From NCBI GenBank assembly GCA_045541255.1, contig JAZQIU010000008.1:1-9247 (forward strand): 9,247 bases of DNA. The letters are read 5' to 3'. Shown here one piece after another: positions 6,419 through 9,247 of the stretch (within the stretch, counting starts at the first letter, position 1; every line of letters begins with the position of its first letter). This stretch comes from UMGS1124 sp045541255 (GTDB taxonomy: Bacteria > Bacillota_I > Bacilli_A > RF39 > UBA660). The translations under genes were made by a program, and so were the position numbers. The notes beneath the pieces were generated by a model, which had not been told where the DNA came from, made no database searches, and saw only the letters and a list, made by a program, of their open reading frames with translations.

Positions 6419-6466
6419 TAGTAGTTATAGAGATAGTCATATTGAATTTCATAAGGTGATTAACTA

Positions 6467-6622
6467 ATGGGATTTAAGAATATAACTGTTAATGTCGATG
6501 AAGACATTATAAAAGATTTAAAGCAATTAGCATTAAATGAGAATTGCAGTCAAAAGAAAATAATAAATGAAATGTTAAGAGAGGGTATCCAAAGAAAAAA
6601 AGGGCAAACAACATTAGAATAA
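6467..6622 (+). CDS. CopG-size ribbon-helix-helix DNA-binding protein
   Basis: This short gene encodes 51 residues and consists of almost nothing but an RHH fold. Strand residues 4-10 (KNITVNV) would enter the DNA major groove as an antiparallel dimer ribbon. Helix A is residues 12-26 (EDIIKDLKQLALNEN), and helix B is 28-41 (SQKKIINEMLREGI) after the typical turn. CopG and Arc type repressors are about 45 to 53 residues, so the length fits. AAGGTGAT sits six bases before the ATG. Upstream are the 22-bp palindrome and TATA box, so negative autoregulation is likely. A copy-number or operon repressor role is inferred from the family. The gene is followed by two strong inverted repeats. Confidence 0.85.
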   Translation: MGFKNITVNVDEDIIKDLKQLALNENCSQKKIINEMLREGIQRKKGQTTLE

Positions 6623-6663
6623 CACTCATAAGATAATGATTATTATAAAAAAAACAGATTGAA

Positions 6664-6692
6664 GTTAGATGTTATTGGTAGTAACATCTAAC
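6664..6692 (+). terminator. Perfect 11-bp hairpin after the small RHH gene
   Basis: GTTAGATGTTA, seven-base loop, TAACATCTAAC, starting 42 bases after the stop. There is no T tract directly after it, so on its own it is a poor terminator. It may protect the transcript end or be a protein site. Confidence 0.5.
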
Positions 6693-6694
6693 AG

Positions 6695-6720
6695 AAATAA
6701 GTATACTTATACTTATTTTT
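6695..6720. promoter_or_regulatory. 24-bp palindrome followed by T tract
   Basis: AAATAAGTATA, CT, TATACTTATTT is an interrupted palindrome with perfect 11-bp arms over 6695-6718, ending in T5. It starts two bases after the preceding hairpin. It lies 13 bases before the TATA box at 6731. It could be terminator, operator, or both. Confidence 0.55.
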
Positions 6721-6730
6721 GAGGACTTCC

Positions 6731-6740
6731 TTTATATATT
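6731..6740 (+). promoter_or_regulatory. Archaeal TATA box upstream of the octamer array
   Basis: TTTATATATT precedes the array and is the best promoter for the gene at 7035. That would give a leader of about 270 bases that includes most of the array. Nothing closer to the gene looks like a better TATA box at a usable distance. Confidence 0.5.
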
Positions 6741-6745
6741 AATTG

Positions 6746-6998
6746 TTATGTCTATGATTAGAGAATGTTATGTCTATTTCAAAATAAAAACATACGATTC
6801 TCAAGATTGTTATGTCTGATTTCAAAATCATGTGAAAAAAACATACGATTTTCAAAAATGTTATGTTTTTTGAAGTTATGTCTAAATTTCAAAAATGTTA
6901 TGTTTTTTGAAGATTTTGAGATTAAAAAACATAATGATTTCAAAATTGTTATGTCTATCCTGAGAAAAAAACATAATATTCTCAAGATTGTTATGTCT
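6746..6998. repeat. Twelve-octamer array of six 30-bp units (TTATGTCT family)
   Basis: TTATGTCT or TTATGTTT occurs forward at 6746, 6768, 6810, 6861, 6876, 6898, 6949 and 6991. The reverse form AAACATAC or AAACATAA occurs at 6788, 6839, 6927 and 6969. They form six pairs, each with exactly 22 bp between starts: 6746/6768, 6788/6810, 6839/6861, 6876/6898, 6927/6949 and 6969/6991. The 14-bp spacer in most units resembles GATTYTCAAGATTG. The 22-bp step is two helical turns, so paired sites share one DNA face. An RHH gene follows directly, and the same octamer recurs after it. Iteron, centromere (parS-like) or extended operator are all possible. Confidence 0.9.
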
Positions 6999-7034
6999 AA
7001 TTTTTTGTCTTGAATTTTTAAAAAAGTGGTGAAA

Positions 7035-7463
7035 ATGGCAAAAAAAAGAAGTACAATCCATATAGATGAAGAGATATGGGATTTAGCAAAATTAAAGGCA
7101 GAAACAAAGCATAAAAGTTTGAGTAATGTCATAGAAGATTTCTTGATTGATTATATCGGCAATGATTACTTTATTGAAGATTATGTCCGAGAAATAAGGA
7201 AATCAAGTGAAATCATTCAAAAAGAAGAGGTGAAAATACAACAGTATAACAAAGCTATTAACGATTTGAATAAGGAAATGGCAGAAAATGGAAAGAATGA
7301 AATTATTATCGGTGAATGTCTTGAAAGAATAAAAAGATTCAATAAAAAAGAAGGGACAATCACATTGAAGTTTTTAAAGAATCTTTCAAGGGCAAAGAGA
7401 GTCGAATTAAACAAACTAAAAGAAATCTGCAAAAATCATGATTATCTCATTGATGAAGATTAA
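7035..7463 (+). CDS. Ribbon-helix-helix DNA-binding protein with helical C-terminus
   Basis: This encodes 142 residues. Residues 2-44 form the RHH: strand RSTIHID, helix EEIWDLAKLKAETKH, turn KSLSN, helix VIEDFLIDYI. The Lys/Arg-rich start (MAKKRS) is typical. Residues 55-142 form a charged, mostly helical region, with KEEVKIQQYNKAINDLNKEM likely coiled coil and a second Lys/Arg-rich helical segment. This could serve as an oligomerisation or partner-binding domain. ATG 7035 is chosen because GGTGA (7028-7032) lies two bases before it, while the in-frame GTG at 7026 overlaps that site. The gene is bracketed by TTATGTCT octamers, with twelve before and four after, so it probably encodes their binding protein. 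A partition or replication-control role is inferred; no ParA is in the window. Confidence 0.85.
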   Translation: MAKKRSTIHIDEEIWDLAKLKAETKHKSLSNVIEDFLIDYIGNDYFIEDYVREIRKSSEIIQKEEVKIQQYNKAINDLNKEMAENGKNEIIIGECLERIKRFNKKEGTITLKFLKNLSRAKRVELNKLKEICKNHDYLIDED

Positions 7464-7468
7464 CCTTG

Positions 7469-7548
7469 CGAGGATGACTCAGGGAAATTTTAGACATAAT
7501 AGACATAATTATGTCTGTTATGTCTGTTTTTTTATATAGTCATCTTCG
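7469..7548 (+). terminator. Nested inverted repeat with T tract, built from four octamers
   Basis: The inner part, 7492-7525, is two AGACATAA octamers followed by two TTATGTCT octamers, giving 17-bp arms with a single T7500/G7517 position. T7 follows at 7527-7533. An outer stem pairs CGAGGATGACT (7469-7479) with AGTCATCTTCG (7538-7548), also with a single non-Watson-Crick position, G7472/T7545. Both odd positions are G-U in plus-strand RNA. It ends the RHH transcript and probably also binds the RHH protein. The outer right arm begins at the last base of the TATA box of the next operon. Confidence 0.75.
7531..7538 (+). promoter_or_regulatory. Archaeal TATA box for the operon at 7653
   Basis: TTTATATA comes directly from the end of the T tract. 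Transcription would start near 7560, leaving a leader of about 90 bases. Its position six bases after the octamer palindrome suggests repression by the RHH protein from 7035. Confidence 0.5.
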
Positions 7549-7577
7549 TTGAGATATATTATATTATTATTGAAAAT

Positions 7578-7633
7578 TTATTATTATTATTATTATAAAA
7601 GAAAAAGAAAAGTCGGCAAAAGAAAAAGAAAAA
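7578..7633. repeat. TTA microsatellite and duplicated purine tract in a leader
   Basis: Six TTA units (7578-7595) are followed by two copies of AAAAGAAAAAGAAAA (7597-7611 and 7618-7632) separated by GTCGGC. These are simple sequence and prone to slippage. The purine-rich leader ends 20 bases before the gene at 7653. Confidence 0.7.
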
Positions 7634-7652
7634 TATGACTTGAGGATTTTTT

Positions 7653-8012
7653 ATGTTATTCTCAAACAAAAGAGATGATGAATCTCAAAATGTGAAAAAT
7701 AAGGTGATAAGTTTGAAAGACATTGAATTTAAATTTAAAATCGATGGATTGACTTATTGGACTATTGATGATTTGATAAAAGAAAAAACTGTCGATGAAT
7801 GCAAGTTTAATTTAGATACCAATCAATTTATCAAAGTTTTAATCGACAAAGCATTGAAGGAATTCATCCTGAATCATCAATATCTAATGACTGAAAAATT
7901 AAATCGAGAAATATCTTTGCTTGATAATAAATTGGATGGAAAAGAAGTCAAATTTGAGGATATATTCCAAATCTATAATCTCAATCCTAAAGCAAAAGAA
8001 GGTGGTGATTAA
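7653..8012 (+). CDS. Hypothetical protein
   Basis: This encodes 119 residues and no family is recognised. Residues 15-45 (VISLKDIEFKFKIDGLTYWT) look like short strands with an aromatic patch. The rest, from IDDLIKEK onward, is helical. FIKVLIDKALKEFILNH is amphipathic and could be a dimer helix. No membrane or export signal is visible. GAGGAT is placed six bases before ATG 7653. The stop is two bases before the start of the next gene, and its last codons (GGTGGTGAT) supply the next ribosome binding site, so the two are coupled. An accessory role to the RHH protein that follows is likely from context only. Confidence 0.75.
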   Translation: MLFSNKRDDESQNVKNKVISLKDIEFKFKIDGLTYWTIDDLIKEKTVDECKFNLDTNQFIKVLIDKALKEFILNHQYLMTEKLNREISLLDNKLDGKEVKFEDIFQIYNLNPKAKEGGD

Positions 8013-8014
8013 TC

Positions 8015-8977
8015 ATGACTTCAGACTTTAAAATGTTTACTATGAGTAAATCACCATTTCATAAAGAAAGAAACCTCAAAGGCAAGACTAAGAATATTGC
8101 TTTTAGATTACCGATTGAAGCTTACGATGATTTAAAAGATTATTTTGAAGGAGTCTATGGTGAGGATGGTGCATTATCAAAAGGATTCAAAGATTTATCA
8201 TATGAGACTTTAGATAGTGTCTGCCTTGAAAGAAAGAATTATAATAATCTCAATGTTTTCATGTTAATTCCTAAGACTGATGATTTAGATGATTTGCATT
8301 GTTTTAGCGAGATATTTGCCTTCATCGATATTGATAATGATATTGAGGATGATTTCAATGTAGTTAGTCGATTTGAGGATGATTATAATATCTTATATAA
8401 CTTAGTCGATTTTAATGAAGAGAATGTGCCTATGGGTATCTTTGCACATTCTAAAGAATTTTGCCTCTATCGATTGAGAAAAGATAGAGTCTGCGATTCA
8501 TTTAATAGTCTATGTGTAGGATTGCATTCATTATATCCTAACTTAGTCGAATGGACTAATAAAGATTTGGAGTATTATATGGTGAGATTTCCTTTGAATA
8601 ATTATCTTGATGTCTTCAGGAATGGGCAATATCAAAGTCTAACATATAACAATTCTCATGAAGGAGCATTTATCTTCTATGATTTAGTTGAAAATCGGAA
8701 GATATATTCGACTATTAGATGGGACTATTCACCTGAAAGTAATAATATCTTTTTAGATTTCCTTTTCTATAAACCTGAGGATTTTTCAGATGTTATCTAT
8801 TCGGTGGATGATGATAAATTAACTAATGTGTATCGAGATATTCGAGATACTGATTATCGGAAGGATGGTCTTATTAATTTTAGAGAAAGATTGATTGAGG
8901 ATTTAAAACTTGTCGATGAAGCTATTAGGAAAGAATTTCCTGATGAATATGAGAAACTTGATGATGTTAAATTGTAG
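8015..8977 (+). CDS. Protein with RHH-like N-terminus and large unknown domain
   Basis: This encodes 320 residues. Residues 22-70 look like an RHH: basic lead KGKTK, strand NIAFRLP, helix IEAYDDLKDYFEGVYG, then ALSKGFKDLSYETL. The remaining 250 residues are acidic with many Asp, Tyr and Phe (for example FAFIDIDNDIEDDF and STIRWDYSPESNN). They suggest a mixed alpha-beta domain that I do not recognise, ending in a helical tail (LIEDLKLVDEAIRKEF). No replication, nuclease or ATPase motif is visible. ATG 8015 follows AAGGTGGTGAT. The gene ends within a terminator hairpin, and the repeat-dense region follows it, which makes that region a candidate target. Confidence 0.8.
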   Translation: MTSDFKMFTMSKSPFHKERNLKGKTKNIAFRLPIEAYDDLKDYFEGVYGEDGALSKGFKDLSYETLDSVCLERKNYNNLNVFMLIPKTDDLDDLHCFSEIFAFIDIDNDIEDDFNVVSRFEDDYNILYNLVDFNEENVPMGIFAHSKEFCLYRLRKDRVCDSFNSLCVGLHSLYPNLVEWTNKDLEYYMVRFPLNNYLDVFRNGQYQSLTYNNSHEGAFIFYDLVENRKIYSTIRWDYSPESNNIFLDFLFYKPEDFSDVIYSVDDDKLTNVYRDIRDTDYRKDGLINFRERLIEDLKLVDEAIRKEFPDEYEKLDDVKL

Positions 8978-8994
8978 GTTTCTCACTTTTTTTT
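8950..8994 (+). terminator. Hairpin plus T8 terminator
   Basis: TGAGAAAC (8950-8957) pairs with GTTTCTCA (8978-8985) around a 20-base loop that contains the stop codon of the gene at 8015. T8 (8987-8994) and further T-rich sequence follow. The T tract alone would be enough for an archaeal polymerase. Confidence 0.75.
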
Positions 8995-9001
8995 ATTTTA
9001 T

Positions 9002-9056
9002 TTTGTCAAAGATTTGTCAAGATTTGTCATAACCTCTATTTTTTGTCATTTTGTCA
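9002..9056 (+). repeat. Five TTTGTCA direct repeats
   Basis: Exact TTTGTCA starts at 9002, 9013, 9023, 9042 and 9050, so steps are 11, 10, 19 and 8 bp. The first three are close to one per helical turn. The layout resembles iterons at plasmid origins. Confidence 0.75.
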
Positions 9057-9072
9057 AATTGAGATATAGGAT

Positions 9073-9128
9073 GTTACTTTGTTACTTAGTTACTTGAGAG
9101 TATTGTAACTTTTTAACTTCATAACTTG
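9073..9128 (+). repeat. Seven-register 8-bp periodic array (GTTACTT / TAACTT)
   Basis: GTTACTT occurs at 9073, 9081 and 9089. After one degenerate register (AGAGTATT, 9097-9104), GTAACTT, TTAACTT and ATAACTT follow at 9105, 9113 and 9121. All are on the same 8-bp grid. MetJ-type RHH proteins bind tandem 8-bp boxes, so this spacing fits an RHH target. GTTACTT is also the core of the operator at 5094. Confidence 0.8.
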
Positions 9129-9179
9129 ATAATATTTGTTTTTAGTAACAATAAACTATAATTTATCTGTTAATGTTAG

Positions 9180-9201
9180 TGTAAACACTTTGTAAACACT
9201 T
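9180..9201 (+). repeat. Tandem 11-bp repeat TGTAAACACTT x2
   Basis: Two exact, abutting copies of TGTAAACACTT. With the preceding bases, the first copy also forms AGTGT-AA-ACACT symmetry. It lies 35 bases before the last TATA box. Confidence 0.75.
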
Positions 9202-9235
9202 AGATTAAAGAAATAACGATTAAAAAAACTAAACC

Positions 9236-9243
9236 TTTAAATA
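9236..9243 (+). promoter_or_regulatory. Archaeal promoter reading out of the window
   Basis: TTTAAATA, preceded by AAACC as a possible BRE. It is the same box as at 5124. It would drive a gene beyond 9247 under the control of the repeats at 9002-9201. Confidence 0.5.
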
Positions 9244-9247
9244 CTAT

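Noticed and set aside
6765..7132. Open frames on both strands across the octamer array
   Set aside because: Their residues simply repeat the array (NIRFSKMLC-like and LCFL-like repeats), they lack ribosome binding sites, and one overlaps the real RHH gene.
7217..7432. 71-residue minus-strand open frame
   Set aside because: It is antisense to the RHH gene at 7035 and is an apparent hydrophobic peptide created by reversed Lys/Glu codons.

Overview
The window looks like accessory DNA, most likely part of a plasmid or integrated element, from an AT-rich archaeon. Three sequence features point to Archaea. Most genes follow an AGGTGAT-type ribosome binding site, which is the usual form in methanogens. 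Archaeal TATA boxes (TTTATATA, TTTAAATA) lie at sensible distances before several genes. Long T tracts follow gene ends. The low GC and this signal set suggest Methanobacteriales (Methanobrevibacter or Methanosphaera type), but that is inference. No housekeeping gene, tRNA, rRNA, CRISPR array, transposase or integrase is visible.

Layout. 2-3158 holds the end of one unknown gene followed by three tandem paralogues (178, 1279, 2262) of a mostly helical, unrecognised family. A compact three-stem inverted-repeat element lies between the first two. 3211-4056 on the minus strand is a long coiled-coil protein, convergent with the triplet. 4072-5093 is a gene-poor kilobase with hairpins and three copies of a 14-bp repeat. 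5172-5890 is a two-gene operon (DUF2958-like protein plus a protein with an antitoxin-like ribbon-helix-helix, RHH, start) behind a three-part operator. 5891-6466 is non-coding and structured. 6467-6622 is a 51-residue CopG-size RHH protein, behind a perfect 22-bp palindrome touching its TATA box. 6746-6998 is an array of twelve octamers (TTATGTCT family) leading into an RHH gene at 7035. A 17-bp-arm inverted repeat built from the same octamer follows that gene. 7653-8977 is a two-gene operon whose second gene starts with another RHH-like domain. 9002-9201 contains three different direct-repeat families, then a promoter facing out of the window.

How it may work together. Four RHH-type DNA-binding proteins sit in 3.5 kb, each beside its own symmetric or periodic repeat family. 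RHH proteins usually bind such repeats, as in CopG, MetJ, Omega and ParG, and control copy number, partition or their own operons. The simplest reading is a replication, partition and regulation region of an archaeal plasmid. The octamer array and the 9.0-9.2 kb repeats are candidate centromere or origin sites. The paralogue triplet and the coiled-coil protein have no function that can be assigned from sequence alone. No GATC or CTAG was found anywhere in the window by eye, which suggests adaptation to a host restriction or modification system.
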